From an uncultured Actinomycetes bacterium (GTDB lineage Bacteria; Actinomycetota; Actinomycetes; Actinomycetales; Microbacteriaceae): 64,000 nucleotides of DNA. The notes under the pieces are model-generated. The model was not told where the DNA came from. It saw only the letters and a program-made list of their open reading frames with translations, and did no database searches. Position numbers and translations under genes: made by a program. The DNA lies in the NCBI GenBank assembly GCA_903920435.1, contig CAIXMB010000094.1:1-64000 (forward strand). Reading direction: 5' to 3'. Shown one piece after another: positions 1 to 10,112 of this stretch. The first letter of the stretch is position 1; every line of letters begins with the position of its first letter.

Positions 1-493
1 GCGCGCGCTCGTGGGGCTCGCGGTGCTCGCGGTCGCCGCGGCCCTCATCGTCTCCCCGCCGCGATCGACGCTCGCGTCGTGGGGAGACGCCGAGCGCGCC
101 ACGGGCAGCTTCGACGCGCTGACGGTGCCGCCGCCCGCGCTCGGCCCGACGTGCACGCTCGCCCCCGGAGCGCTCGGTCTCAACCCCGTCGTCACGATCA
201 CCTGGACGCTGCCCGCCGGCTACGCGTTCGGCGACGTGCGCTACGGCTACTACAACGTGACGGGGCTCGAGGTCGTCACGGGCGGGCTGCTGGGCTCGGT
301 GACGACGACCGGCGGGCCCACCTACACGACGAAGTTCGGCTCGGGCCTGCTCAGCGGGCTGCTCGGCGGCAGCAAGTCGGTGGGCATGCTCATCGTGCAC
401 CCGAGCGGATGGATGTCGAAGTGGGCCACGGTCACCGCGAGCATGGGGCTGGCGGGCTCGAACCCCACCTGCACGGTCAACCCGGTCGTCTAG
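1..493 (+). CDS. Secreted protein with SipW/TasA-like N-terminus (N-terminus possibly truncated by window edge)
   Basis: ORF open to window start; hydrophobic segment followed by STLASWGDAERATGSFDA, resembling the A-x-(F/W)-x-D-x-E-x-x-x-G-x-F motif of SipW-type exported proteins. Confidence 0.5.
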   Translation, partial: RALVGLAVLAVAAALIVSPPRSTLASWGDAERATGSFDALTVPPPALGPTCTLAPGALGLNPVVTITWTLPAGYAFGDVRYGYYNVTGLEVVTGGLLGSVTTTGGPTYTTKFGSGLLSGLLGGSKSVGMLIVHPSGWMSKWATVTASMGLAGSNPTCTVNPVV

Positions 494-501
494 CGGTGCG
501 G

Positions 502-1587
502 CTAGATCAGCGCTGCGGATTGGCGCGCGATCTCGAGCTCCTCGTTCGTCGGCACCACGAGCACCGCAACGCGCGAGCCGACGGATGACACCACCCGCGC
601 CTCGGGCGACCGCGTCGCGTTGAGCGACTCGTCGAGCTCGATGCCGAGCCACTGCATGCCCGCGAGCGCCGCCGCCCTCGTCACCGGACTGTTCTCCCCC
701 ACACCCGCCGTGAACACGATCGCGTCGGCGCCGCCGAGCAGCGCCAGGTACGCGCCGAGGTAGTGGCGCAGCCGGTGGTGGTACACGTCGAGGGCGAGCC
801 GCGCGGGCTCGTCGCCGCCCGCCGCGGCCTCCTGCACGTCGCGCATGTCGCCCGTGCCACTCAGGCCGAGCAGTCCGCTACGCCGGTTGAGCAGGGTGTC
901 GAGCTCGTCGAGCGTCGAGCCGGACCGGCCGAGGTGGAAGATCACCCCCGCGTCGAGGTCGCCCGAGCGCGTGCCCATGACCAGCCCCTCGAGCGGCGTG
1001 AGCCCCATCGAGGTCTCGACCGAGCGGCCGGAGTCGATTGCCGCGACCGAGGCGCCGTTGCCCAGGTGGAACACGATGAGCTTGGCGTCGTTACGACCGA
1101 GCAGCTCGGCCGCCACACGCGAGACGTACTGGTACGAGGTGCCGTGGAATCCGTACCGCCGGATGCCGTGCTCGCGTGCCACGTCGGCGTCGATCGCGTA
1201 CGTGTACGCCTCGGGGGCGAGGGTCTGGTGGAACGCGGTGTCGAACACCGCGACGTTGGGCACGCCCGGGAACGCCGCGCGGGCCGCACGGATTCCCGCG
1301 AGGTTGGCGGGGTTGTGCAGCGGCGCGAGCGCGGAGAGCCGCTCGATCGCCGCCTCGACCTCGTCGGTCACCAGGGTCGCCGCCGTGAACACGGCACCGC
1401 CGTGCACGACGCGGTGGCCGATGACATCCGGATGCTCGTTGCCGAGCTCGGCGAGGATGCCGACCATCGCCTCGGCGTGGTCGGTGACGCGCTCGACGAT
1501 CCCCCCGCGGGACTGCCCGGACACGAGGTCGAGGAGCGTCCACTTGATCGACGACGAGCCCGAATTGACGACGAAGGCCGTGGTCAC
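502..1587 (-). CDS. ackA: Acetate kinase
   Basis: N-terminus FVVNSGSSSIKWTLLDL, HRVVHGG, FDTAFHQT and RYGFHGTSYQYVS motifs; overlaps pta by 4 bp. Confidence 0.95.
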   Translation of the reverse strand: MTTAFVVNSGSSSIKWTLLDLVSGQSRGGIVERVTDHAEAMVGILAELGNEHPDVIGHRVVHGGAVFTAATLVTDEVEAAIERLSALAPLHNPANLAGIRAARAAFPGVPNVAVFDTAFHQTLAPEAYTYAIDADVAREHGIRRYGFHGTSYQYVSRVAAELLGRNDAKLIVFHLGNGASVAAIDSGRSVETSMGLTPLEGLVMGTRSGDLDAGVIFHLGRSGSTLDELDTLLNRRSGLLGLSGTGDMRDVQEAAAGGDEPARLALDVYHHRLRHYLGAYLALLGGADAIVFTAGVGENSPVTRAAALAGMQWLGIELDESLNATRSPEARVVSSVGSRVAVLVVPTNEELEIARQSAALI

Positions 1588-3665
1588 GACTTCTGCGCCT
1601 GGATCGCGGTGATCGCCACGGTGTTCACGATGTCGCGCACGAGCGCTCCGCGCGAGAGGTCGTTGACCGGCTTCCGCAGCCCCTGCAGCACGGGCCCGAT
1701 GGCGACGGCCCCCGAGCTGCGCTGCACGGCCTTGTAGGTGTTGTTGCCGGTGTTGAGGTCGGGGAAGATGAACACCGTCGCGCGGCCAGCGACCTGCGAC
1801 TCGGGCATCTTCGCCTTGGCGACCGCCGCGTCTGCCGCGGCGTCGTACTGGATCGGCCCCTCGACGAGCAGATCGGGGCGGCGCTCGCGCACGAGGGCCG
1901 TCGCCGCCCGCACCTTGTCGACGTCGGCGCCCGACCCGGACTCTCCGGTCGAGTACGACAGCATGGCGATGCGGGGCTCGATGCCGAACTGCTCGCTCGT
2001 GGCGGCAGCCGAGATGGCGATGTCGGCGAGCTGCTCTGCCGTGGGATCCGGCACTATCGCGCAGTCGCCGTAGACGAGCACGCGGTCGGCGAGCGCCATG
2101 AAGAACACCGACGAGACGATGGTGACGCCCTCGACGGTCTTGATGAACTGCAGCGCAGGCGTGATGGTGTGCGCGGTGGTGTGCGCGGCCCCCGAGACCA
2201 TGCCGTCGGCGAGGCCGAGGTGCACCATCATGGTGCCGAAGTACGAGACGTCGGTGACGATGTCGCGGGCGTCCTCGACGGTCACGCCCTTGTGGGCGCG
2301 CAGCTTGGCGTACTCCTGGGCGAACCGCTCACGCAGCTCCGGATCGGTCGGGGAGGTGACCATCGCCGCCGCGATGTCGACACCGAGACCGGCGGCCCGC
2401 GAGCGGATGTCGCTCTCGTCACCGAGGATCGTGAGCTCGACCACGCCGCGGCTCAGGAGGGTGCCAGCCGCCTGCAGGATGCGGTCGTCGCTGCCCTCGG
2501 GCAGCACGATGCGCTTGAGGTCGGCCCGCGCGCGCTCGAGCAACCCGTACTCGAACATGAGGGGGGTGACGACGTCGCTCTCGCCGGCGCCGAGCGCGCT
2601 CGAGAGCACGTCGGCATCGACGTGCTGCTCGAACAGCGCGAGCGCGGTGTCGACCTTGCGCTGCGAGGTCGCAGTGAGCCGCCCGCGTGTCTGCGCGATG
2701 CGCTGCGCGGTCGGGTAGGTGCCGAGGTCGGTGGCCACGATGGGCAGGCTCGCGTCGAGGCCCTCGATGAGCCGGTCGATCACCGGCGAGAGCGCGAACC
2801 CGCCGTTGAGCACGATGCCGGCGAGCGACGGGAAGGTCGCGGAGGAGTGGGCGGTGAGCGCCGCGAGCAGCATCTCGCTGCGGTCTCCGGGGATGACGAC
2901 GAGCCCGCCCTCCATGAGCCGGGGCAGCACGTTCTCCATCGACATCGCCGCGATGACCACGCCGAGCGCCTCGCGGGCGAGCAGCGCCGGGTCGCCCTTG
3001 AGCAGGGTGCCGTCGACGGCGTGCATCACCGCCTCGACGGTGGGGGCGACGAGGTACGGGTCTTCCGGGATCGCCCAGGTCGGCACGTGGGTGGCGGCAC
3101 CGACCGTGTCGATGATGGCGTCGAGCTGCTCGGGGTCAGCGCGGTTGACGACGACGGCGAGCAGGGTGGCGTGCGCGGTCGTGAGCTCGGGCAGGCTGAG
3201 CTCGGCGACCTGGCGCAGCTCGTCCGGGGTGCGGGGGCGCGTCTCATCCGTCTCGCGGCCGGTGAGCACGAGCAGCACCGGCGCCCCGAGGTTGGCGGCG
3301 ATGCGCGCGTTGTAGGCGAGCTCGGTGGGGGTGGCGACGTCGGTGTAGTCCGAGCCGACGATCACGACGGTGTCGCACTGGCGCTCGACTGCCTTGAACC
3401 TGTCGACGATGCGCGAGAGGGCGGCATCCGGATCCTCGTGCACCTCCTCGTACGTCACACCGACGCACTCGTCGTAATCGAGGTGGACGCCGTCGTGGGC
3501 GAGGAGGAGTTCGAGCACGAAGTCCCGCTCGTCGGTGGAGCGGGCCACGGGCCGGAACACACCCACGCGCTCGACCCCGCGCAGCAGGGTGTCGAGCACG
3601 CCGAGCGCGACAGTCGACTTGCCCGAGTGCCCTTCGGCGGAGGTGACATACAGCGAATGACCCAC
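1584..3665 (-). CDS. pta: Phosphate acetyltransferase (long form with DRTGG/BioD-like N-terminal region)
   Basis: N-terminal P-loop-like SAEGHSGKSTVALGV; C-terminal PTA domain (LPEGSDDRILQAA...MVSGAAHTTAHTITPALQFIKT...FPDLNTGNNTYKAVQRSSGAVAIGPVLQGLRKPVNDLSRG). GTG start at 3665 preferred; ORF open to 3695. Confidence 0.93.
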   Translation of the reverse strand: MGHSLYVTSAEGHSGKSTVALGVLDTLLRGVERVGVFRPVARSTDERDFVLELLLAHDGVHLDYDECVGVTYEEVHEDPDAALSRIVDRFKAVERQCDTVVIVGSDYTDVATPTELAYNARIAANLGAPVLLVLTGRETDETRPRTPDELRQVAELSLPELTTAHATLLAVVVNRADPEQLDAIIDTVGAATHVPTWAIPEDPYLVAPTVEAVMHAVDGTLLKGDPALLAREALGVVIAAMSMENVLPRLMEGGLVVIPGDRSEMLLAALTAHSSATFPSLAGIVLNGGFALSPVIDRLIEGLDASLPIVATDLGTYPTAQRIAQTRGRLTATSQRKVDTALALFEQHVDADVLSSALGAGESDVVTPLMFEYGLLERARADLKRIVLPEGSDDRILQAAGTLLSRGVVELTILGDESDIRSRAAGLGVDIAAAMVTSPTDPELRERFAQEYAKLRAHKGVTVEDARDIVTDVSYFGTMMVHLGLADGMVSGAAHTTAHTITPALQFIKTVEGVTIVSSVFFMALADRVLVYGDCAIVPDPTAEQLADIAISAAATSEQFGIEPRIAMLSYSTGESGSGADVDKVRAATALVRERRPDLLVEGPIQYDAAADAAVAKAKMPESQVAGRATVFIFPDLNTGNNTYKAVQRSSGAVAIGPVLQGLRKPVNDLSRGALVRDIVNTVAITAIQAQKS

Positions 3666-3847
3666 GCACGCCAGACTATTCGCTCGAAAATGCAAAAGAC
3701 TCCTCGCGCACCCGCCAGAGCCCGGTTACCCTTGCTACGTTTCCGTCCTGGGGGAGTTGGCCTGGATGGCGCCACGCGAGGAGCCATCTAGATTCTAACG
3801 CTATGATTCCATGAGGTCTTCAAGCCGTGCTCGGCCCAGACCCGCCA

Positions 3848-3935
3848 GGAGAATTCGCCTAGTGGCCTATGGCGCACGCTTGGAAAGCGTGTTGGGTGAA
3901 AGCCCTCGGGGGTTCGAATCCCCCATTCTCCGCCA
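3848..3935 (+). tRNA. tRNA-Ser(GGA), CCA encoded
   Basis: GGAGAAT/ATTCTCC acceptor stem, anticodon loop TTGGAAA (GGA at 3882-3884), long variable arm, GGTTCGAATCC T-arm, encoded CCA at 3933-3935. Confidence 0.95.
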
Positions 3936-3960
3936 GTTTCAACGATGACGTACTTGACCC

Positions 3961-4566
3961 GTGGGGGGCGTGGTGAAGCTTCGGCCGCACGCTCACCTGT
4001 TCAGTCAGGGCATCATCGCCGTCGTCGCCTTCATGACACCCGTCTTCGTGGTGCTCTACGTGCTGACGATCCCCTCCGGCCCGTGGCGCGCGGTGCTCGC
4101 GACCCAGGTGATCGCGACGATCGTCGTCGTCGGCGCGAGCGCCTCGTACTTCAGGGTCGCGATCTGGGTCGACCGCACGAGCATCACCGAGGTCGGTTTC
4201 TTCGGCCGCACGATCAGGGTCGAGGCCGACGAGATCGGCTCCGTGTTCGTGGCCGAGGTGTTCGAGGCGTCCGGCACCAAGTCGCTGCCGCAGCTCTTCG
4301 TGCGCGACAAACAGGGCCGGCAGGTGATCCGGATGCGCGGGCAGTTCTGGTCGCGCGAGGCGATGGACGCCGTGCTCGCCACCCTTGACGTGCCCAAGCA
4401 AGCGCGGGAGAACACGGTGTCGACGCGGGAGCTGCGGGACGAGTATCCGGGCCTGCTGTACTGGTTCGAACGCCGGCCCGTGATCGCGGCACTCGTCTTC
4501 ACCGGAGTCACGGCGCTCGTCGGCGGCGCCGTCTACGGCGTGTTCCTGCTGACGGGCCTCGCCTAG
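3961..4566 (+). CDS. Small membrane protein, PH-like domain possible, function unknown
   Basis: Two N-terminal hydrophobic segments and one C-terminal TM segment; exact start uncertain. Confidence 0.6.
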   Translation: MGGVVKLRPHAHLFSQGIIAVVAFMTPVFVVLYVLTIPSGPWRAVLATQVIATIVVVGASASYFRVAIWVDRTSITEVGFFGRTIRVEADEIGSVFVAEVFEASGTKSLPQLFVRDKQGRQVIRMRGQFWSREAMDAVLATLDVPKQARENTVSTRELRDEYPGLLYWFERRPVIAALVFTGVTALVGGAVYGVFLLTGLA

Positions 4567-6264
4567 CTACTTGCGCTTGAGCGTGGAGAAGATTCCGCGC
4601 AGCACCTCACGGATGACGGTCTGGCCCGTGCGCGAGCCGAGGATGTCGCCGATCGGGTTGTCCGCCTTGCGGGTGGTCGTGCGGGTGGTCGTGCGCGGCT
4701 TGTGCTTCTGCTCGCTGGTGCGCATGTCGCGCACCGCCCGGTCGTAGTCGGCCTGGACTTTCTTGGCCTGCTTGTCGGCCTCCGCCTTTCGGTCGGCCTC
4801 GGCGGCGGCGTTCATCTTCACCGACAGCAGCTCGTAGGCGGACTGCCGGTCGACGGGGGTGCCGTAGGTGGCCAGCAGCGGGCTCGCGACGACCGTCGCG
4901 GCCATCGCGTCGGCGGGGGTGGGCGCCATCGAGCCCTGCGGCGCGCGCAGGCGCGTCCAGGCAACGGGCGAGGGCGCGCCCTCCTCGTTCATGACCGTGA
5001 TGATCGCCTCGCCGATGGCGAGCTCCTGCAGCACCTCGCCGAGGTCGTAGCCCGAGGTCGGGTAGGTCGAGACTGTCGACTTGAGAGCGCGCGCATCGTC
5101 GGGGGTGTGGGCGCGCAGCTGGTGCTGCACCCGCGAGCCGATCTGCGCGAGCACGTCGCCCGGCACGTCCTTGGGCGTCTGGGTGACGAAGAAGATGCCG
5201 ACGCCCTTCGACCGGATGAGCCGCACCGTCTGGGTGATCGAGGCGATGAAGTCCTTCGACGCATCCTTGAAGAGGAGGTGCGCCTCGTCGAAGAAGAACA
5301 CGAGCTTGGGCTTGTCGATGTCGCCCACCTCGGGCAGGTCGTTGAACAGGTCGGCGAGCAGCCACATCAGGAAGGTCGAGAACACCGCCGGGCGGTCCTG
5401 CACACCCGGGATCTCGAGGAGGCTCACGATGCCCCTGCCCGCGGCATCGGTGCGCAGGAAGAGGGCGGTGTCGATCTCGGGCTCGCCGAAGAACACGTCT
5501 GCGCCCTGGTCGGCGAAGCCGATGAGCTCGCGCAGGATCACCCCCGCGGTCGCGCCGCTCAGACCGCCGAGGGCCTTCAGCTCGGGCTTGCCCTCGTCGC
5601 TCACGAGCCACTGCAGCACCGCGCGCAGGTCGTCGAGGCCCACGAGCGGCAGCCCCGCCTGGTCGGCGTAGTGGAAGACGAGGCCGAGGCTCGACTCCTG
5701 GGTGTCGTTGAGGCCGAGTACTCGCGAGAGCAGGAGCGGCCCGAAACTCGAGACCGTGGCCCGGATCGGGATGCCGGTTCCGACGCCGCCGAGGGTGAAG
5801 TACTCCGTGGGCGTCGCCGCCCCCGACCAGTGCTGCCCGATACCGCGCGTGCGCTCGAGGAGCTTCTCGCTCGGCTCACCCGCTGTCGCGATGCCGGAGA
5901 GGTCGCCCTTGATGTCCGCGGCGAATACCGGCACGCCCTGCGCCGAGAGCTGCTCGGCAAGCACCTGCAGGGTCTTCGTCTTGCCGGTGCCCGTGGCACC
6001 CGCCACGAGTCCGTGCCGGTTGACCATGGCGATGGGGATGCGCACGGGCACGTCGGCGAGCGGCCCGCCGTTCACGAGGGCGCCCATCTCGAGCGCCGGG
6101 GCGTCGAACGTGTAACCGGCTTTGATGGTGGCGACTTGGGCCGGGGTGAGGGGCCCGGTCTCGACAGGCTCGACCACTGGCGCCGCCTGCTCCGCGGCGA
6201 GCGCGGCCTCCGCCGCGGCGAGCGCCTTCTTCGCCGCTTCAACCTGGGCCGCTGCGTCACTCAT
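4567..6264 (-). CDS. DUF853/HerA-like ATPase
   Basis: Walker A GATGTGKTKTLQVLAEQLSAQGVPVFAADIKGDLSG; Walker B KLVFFFDEAHLLF; HerA/DUF853-type C-terminus. Confidence 0.9.
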   Translation of the reverse strand: MSDAAAQVEAAKKALAAAEAALAAEQAAPVVEPVETGPLTPAQVATIKAGYTFDAPALEMGALVNGGPLADVPVRIPIAMVNRHGLVAGATGTGKTKTLQVLAEQLSAQGVPVFAADIKGDLSGIATAGEPSEKLLERTRGIGQHWSGAATPTEYFTLGGVGTGIPIRATVSSFGPLLLSRVLGLNDTQESSLGLVFHYADQAGLPLVGLDDLRAVLQWLVSDEGKPELKALGGLSGATAGVILRELIGFADQGADVFFGEPEIDTALFLRTDAAGRGIVSLLEIPGVQDRPAVFSTFLMWLLADLFNDLPEVGDIDKPKLVFFFDEAHLLFKDASKDFIASITQTVRLIRSKGVGIFFVTQTPKDVPGDVLAQIGSRVQHQLRAHTPDDARALKSTVSTYPTSGYDLGEVLQELAIGEAIITVMNEEGAPSPVAWTRLRAPQGSMAPTPADAMAATVVASPLLATYGTPVDRQSAYELLSVKMNAAAEADRKAEADKQAKKVQADYDRAVRDMRTSEQKHKPRTTTRTTTRKADNPIGDILGSRTGQTVIREVLRGIFSTLKRK

Positions 6265-6273
6265 GCAGCAAGG

Positions 6274-6894
6274 CTAGACGAGTCGCCGCGGGTCGATGCC
6301 CAGCACGACGGCGTCGCCCTCCACGGCGAGTTGCGAGAATCCGAGGCGGTCGTAGAACGCGCGGGCCGCGGTGTTCTCGCTCGACATCACGAGGTGGATG
6401 CCCGGCACTGCGGCCGCGAGAGCGGCGAGCCCGAGCTCCCGCATGAGCGCGCGGCCCGCGCCCTGCCCCTGCGCCTCGGGAAGCAGGTTGATGTGCAGGT
6501 GGGCGGGGAATCCGTCGTCGAGCCAGAAGTACGCGTCGTCCGCGATGCGGTCGAGCCACTCCGCTCCCGGCTCGGGCAGGGGGTGTCGACGGCGGTACTC
6601 CGGGGTCCACTCCGCGCGCCAGCGATCGGAGAACGCCCTCGTGTCGAGCGTCGACACCAGGTAGCCCACCGGCTCCCCGTCGGTCTCGACCACCCACGCG
6701 GTCTCGGGTGCGAGGGTCAGGTACGGCTCCAGGAACACGTCGGGCAGGATCCCGTCGTCGGAGAAGCGGCCCGTGCCATCCTTGCCGCGGTCGCCGGTGA
6801 GCAGGCAGATGCGGCGCAGGGCCGGGAGGTCGGCAGGTCGATAGGGGCGGATCAGATCTCGGCTTCGCACGATCACCGGGCTCGGCTCGATCAC
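6274..6894 (-). CDS. GNAT family N-acetyltransferase
   Basis: IRPYRPADLPALRRI... PEAQGQGAGRALMRELG ... SSENTAARAFYDRLGF; GTG start at 6894 overlaps upstream stop (GTGA). Confidence 0.88.
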   Translation of the reverse strand: MIEPSPVIVRSRDLIRPYRPADLPALRRICLLTGDRGKDGTGRFSDDGILPDVFLEPYLTLAPETAWVVETDGEPVGYLVSTLDTRAFSDRWRAEWTPEYRRRHPLPEPGAEWLDRIADDAYFWLDDGFPAHLHINLLPEAQGQGAGRALMRELGLAALAAAVPGIHLVMSSENTAARAFYDRLGFSQLAVEGDAVVLGIDPRRLV

Positions 6895-8159
6895 CGGAGG
6901 CGGTCTTCGAGCCCCCACGCCTGGCCGTAGCCGCCCTCGGCGAGCGGCAGCGCCATGAGGTCGAGGAACGGCTTCGCGTCGAACGCCTCGGGGCCGAGCA
7001 CTCCCGTGCCCTGCCACGTGCCGTTCGAGAGCAGCTCGAGCGCGATGACGGGGTTGAGGGCGGTCTGCCACACGACGCACTGGCTCTCGTACTCGGCCAT
7101 CGTCCACTCGTTGTCGCTCACGTGGTACAGGTACACCTCGCGGGGTGCACCGTCGGTCCCGGTACCCGTGACCCAGAGGCCCGCGCAGGTCTTGCCGGTC
7201 ATCCGTGGCCCGAGGGTCGCCGGGTCGGGCAGGCCCGCCGCGACGACATCGCGCGGTGCGACCATGACGGGGCCGTCTGCCGAGCGCACGCGCAGCGGCT
7301 CGGTCTTGTCGAGGCCCAGCTGGTGCAGGGTCTTGAGGATTCCGATGAACTCGTCGCCCAGGCCGTACTTGAACGTGACGCGCTTGGCGTCGACCCAGCG
7401 CGGCATGAGCAGCACCTCCTCGTGCTCGACGTTGACGCACTCGACGGGACCGATGCCCTCGGGGAACACGAACGTCTCCGGCTCACTGAACGGCGGCGTC
7501 GTGTACCAGCCGCGGTCCTTCTCCCAGATGACGGGAGGGTTCAGGCACTCCTCGATCGTCGTCCAGAGGATGAACGAGGGCGCGAAGTTCTCGTTGCCGG
7601 CCTCGTCGCGCACGACGAGGTTCGCGCCGTCGCGTGTTCCGAGTTCATCGATGTCGCTGAACAGGTGGTCGGCCGCGTAGCGCGCGAACACGTCGCTCAG
7701 CCCGGGCTCGACGCCCATGCCGACGAGGGCGAGGCGGCCCGCGGTCTCCCAGTCGGGCGCCTGCGCGAATTGATCGTCGCCGAGCTTGACCCCGGTCTCG
7801 CTGTGCGGGTCGGTCGGGTGCGGCTCAGACAAGCTCATCGCCATGTCGAGGTAGTCGGCCCCTGCGGCGAGGGCGCCCGCGAAGATCGTGGGCACGAACT
7901 TGGGCTCGACCGCGTTCATGACGTGGGTCGCGCCGTGCTCCTTCGCGACGGATGCCACGTTGTCGGGGTCGGACGCGTCGATCTTGGCGGCCACGAACCT
8001 GCCGTTGCCCTGGCCCTTCGACTCGATCCACGCGATCGTGCGCTCGGCCCGCGAGAGGTCGTAGTCGCTCACGATCATCGTCTCGAAGAAATCACGCCGA
8101 GCGGCGATCTTGGCTATCGCGTCACCGACGCCACCGGCGCCGACCAGGAGGATTCTCAT
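6891..8159 (-). CDS. Saccharopine dehydrogenase family protein
   Basis: Rossmann MRILLVGAGGVGDAIAKIAARRDFFETMIVSDYDLSRAE; family-typical length and C-terminus. Confidence 0.88.
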   Translation of the reverse strand: MRILLVGAGGVGDAIAKIAARRDFFETMIVSDYDLSRAERTIAWIESKGQGNGRFVAAKIDASDPDNVASVAKEHGATHVMNAVEPKFVPTIFAGALAAGADYLDMAMSLSEPHPTDPHSETGVKLGDDQFAQAPDWETAGRLALVGMGVEPGLSDVFARYAADHLFSDIDELGTRDGANLVVRDEAGNENFAPSFILWTTIEECLNPPVIWEKDRGWYTTPPFSEPETFVFPEGIGPVECVNVEHEEVLLMPRWVDAKRVTFKYGLGDEFIGILKTLHQLGLDKTEPLRVRSADGPVMVAPRDVVAAGLPDPATLGPRMTGKTCAGLWVTGTGTDGAPREVYLYHVSDNEWTMAEYESQCVVWQTALNPVIALELLSNGTWQGTGVLGPEAFDAKPFLDLMALPLAEGGYGQAWGLEDRLR

Positions 8160-8827
8160 GGTGCGACGCTATCGGGCGGCGCCGAGCTTGACCACTCCTT
8201 CTGCAGTCGCGCTGCCAGCGGCGCCCAGAGCAGCACCGCCACCGCGCCGCCGAGGAGCAGACCGCCGACCGTGTCGCTCAGCCAGTGCGCGCCGAGGTAG
8301 GTGCGGCTGAGGATCATCAGCAGCGTCCACGCAGCGCCCGCGAACCACACCCAGCGGCGCTGCAGCAGGATGGCGAGCGCCACCGAGATCGTCGCGGCGT
8401 TCGCTACATGCCCCGAGGGGAATGAACCGAAATCGGCGGCCACGAGGATCTGCTCCGGCCGCGCCCTGGCAAACAGGCTCTTCAGCAACTGGACGATCCC
8501 GGCGCTCACTGCGGAGGCGACGACGAAGTAGAGGGCCGACCACGGCTTGCGGGCGATGAGCAGTGCCGCGCCGACCCCGATCGGCACGAGGAACACGCCG
8601 AACCAGCCTCCGCCGAGGAAGCTCATCACGTAGGCGGGCACATCCCACAGCGGGCTGCGGTGCTCGACGAGCTCTTCGAGCCACTCCGCGTCGACGCCGT
8701 AGGGGTTGGCGCGCAGCGCGACGATGAGGCCGAGGCCGAGCGCGGCGAGGATCGCGGTGCCCCCGCTCACAATCGGCCAGAGCCGCGAGACCTTGCGGGC
8801 TTGGGGAGCGGTGATCGGCTGGGACAT
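8156..8827 (-). CDS. PAP2 family phosphatase
   Basis: PAP2 signatures KSLFARARPE, FPSGHVANAATISVA and SRTYLGAHWLSDTVGG. Confidence 0.9.
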   Translation of the reverse strand: MSQPITAPQARKVSRLWPIVSGGTAILAALGLGLIVALRANPYGVDAEWLEELVEHRSPLWDVPAYVMSFLGGGWFGVFLVPIGVGAALLIARKPWSALYFVVASAVSAGIVQLLKSLFARARPEQILVAADFGSFPSGHVANAATISVALAILLQRRWVWFAGAAWTLLMILSRTYLGAHWLSDTVGGLLLGGAVAVLLWAPLAARLQKEWSSSAPPDSVAP

Positions 8828-8870
8828 CAGTCCACGCTACCGGCCGAGCCTGCGAAAGCACTGCTCCGGA

Positions 8871-10100
8871 TCACCGCGCCAGCGCGGGCACCGTCCACGG
8901 CCGCACGACCGTCCAGAGCACGACGATCGAGACGAACGCAGTGCAGCCCATGATCGCGCCCATGGGCACGGCGCTGCTGATCCCGAACAAGCCGACGATG
9001 GGCGAGATGGCACCCGCGAGCCCGAAGTTGAGGGCGCCGAGGAGCGATGCAGCGGTGCCTGCCTCGCTCCCGTGATTCGCGAGCGCGAGCACCTGCGTGC
9101 ACGGGAAGCTGAAGCCGCACGCCGCGATGAAGAACCAGAGCGGAACGAGGATGCCGACGAGCCCCGCGCCCGCCGCATCGAGCACGACGATCGTGGCCGC
9201 CGAGAGCAGAAGCACCGTGAGGGCGCCGGAGAGGATCCACTGCGGCCCGACGAACCGCGCGAGGAAGGCGCTCGCCTGCACTCCCCCGACGACGCCCAGC
9301 GAGTTGATCGCGAACAGCAGCCCGAACTGCTGGGCGTCGAGCCCGTAGACCTGCTGGAAGAGGAACGACGACGACGAGAGGTACGCGAAGAGTCCCGAGA
9401 ACGTCATGCCCGCGATGATCGCGATGCCCACGAAGATGCGGTCGGAGAAGAGGGCGCCGTAGCGCTCGCGCGCCGTGCTGTGCCCGAGGTCGATGCGGCG
9501 CGCGGCGGGCAGGGTCTCCACGAGGAAGAACACCGACGCGAGCAGCACGATGCCGCCGTAGACGGCGAGGAACACGAACATGCCGCGCCACGGCATGAGG
9601 AGGAGCAGCTGCGAGCCGATGACGGGCGCGAGGATGGGGGCGAGTCCGTTGACGAGCGACAGGCGCGAGAGCATCCGTACCAGGGGCAGCCCGCCGAACA
9701 GGTCGCGCACGATCGCCATGGCGACGACACCCCCCGCCGCCGCCCCGATGCCCTGCAGCACCCGGAACACGAACAGCCACTCGATCGCGGGCGCGAGCGC
9801 GACGCCGATGCTGGCCGCGACGTGGATGCTCGCCGCAACGATGAGCGGAAGCCGCCGCCCCACGCGGTCGCTCCACGGGCCGACGAGCAGCTGCCCGACG
9901 GCGAAGCCCACCGTAGTGGCCGTGAGGGTGAGCTGGATGACCGCCGTCGACACGTCGAGCTCGCCCTCGATGACCGGGAAGGCGGGCAGGTACAGGTCGA
10001 TCGTGAACGAACCGAGTGCGGTCAGCGCCCCCAGCACGAGAACGTAGACGAGGCGCTGGCGGGGAGAGAGGGAGTCACCGGGGTGAACGACGGTAGTCAC
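8871..10100 (-). CDS. Bcr/CflA-type multidrug efflux MFS transporter
   Basis: 12-TM pattern; TIDLYLPAFP near N-terminus, VGQLLVGPWSDRVGRR motif A. Confidence 0.87.
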   Translation of the reverse strand: MTTVVHPGDSLSPRQRLVYVLVLGALTALGSFTIDLYLPAFPVIEGELDVSTAVIQLTLTATTVGFAVGQLLVGPWSDRVGRRLPLIVAASIHVAASIGVALAPAIEWLFVFRVLQGIGAAAGGVVAMAIVRDLFGGLPLVRMLSRLSLVNGLAPILAPVIGSQLLLLMPWRGMFVFLAVYGGIVLLASVFFLVETLPAARRIDLGHSTARERYGALFSDRIFVGIAIIAGMTFSGLFAYLSSSSFLFQQVYGLDAQQFGLLFAINSLGVVGGVQASAFLARFVGPQWILSGALTVLLLSAATIVVLDAAGAGLVGILVPLWFFIAACGFSFPCTQVLALANHGSEAGTAASLLGALNFGLAGAISPIVGLFGISSAVPMGAIMGCTAFVSIVVLWTVVRPWTVPALAR

Positions 10101-10112
10101 AGCTAGCCAAGG

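Noticed and set aside
2169-3791. 540-aa plus-strand ORF antisense to pta
   Set aside because: Shadow ORF; the opposite strand encodes an unmistakable phosphate acetyltransferase.
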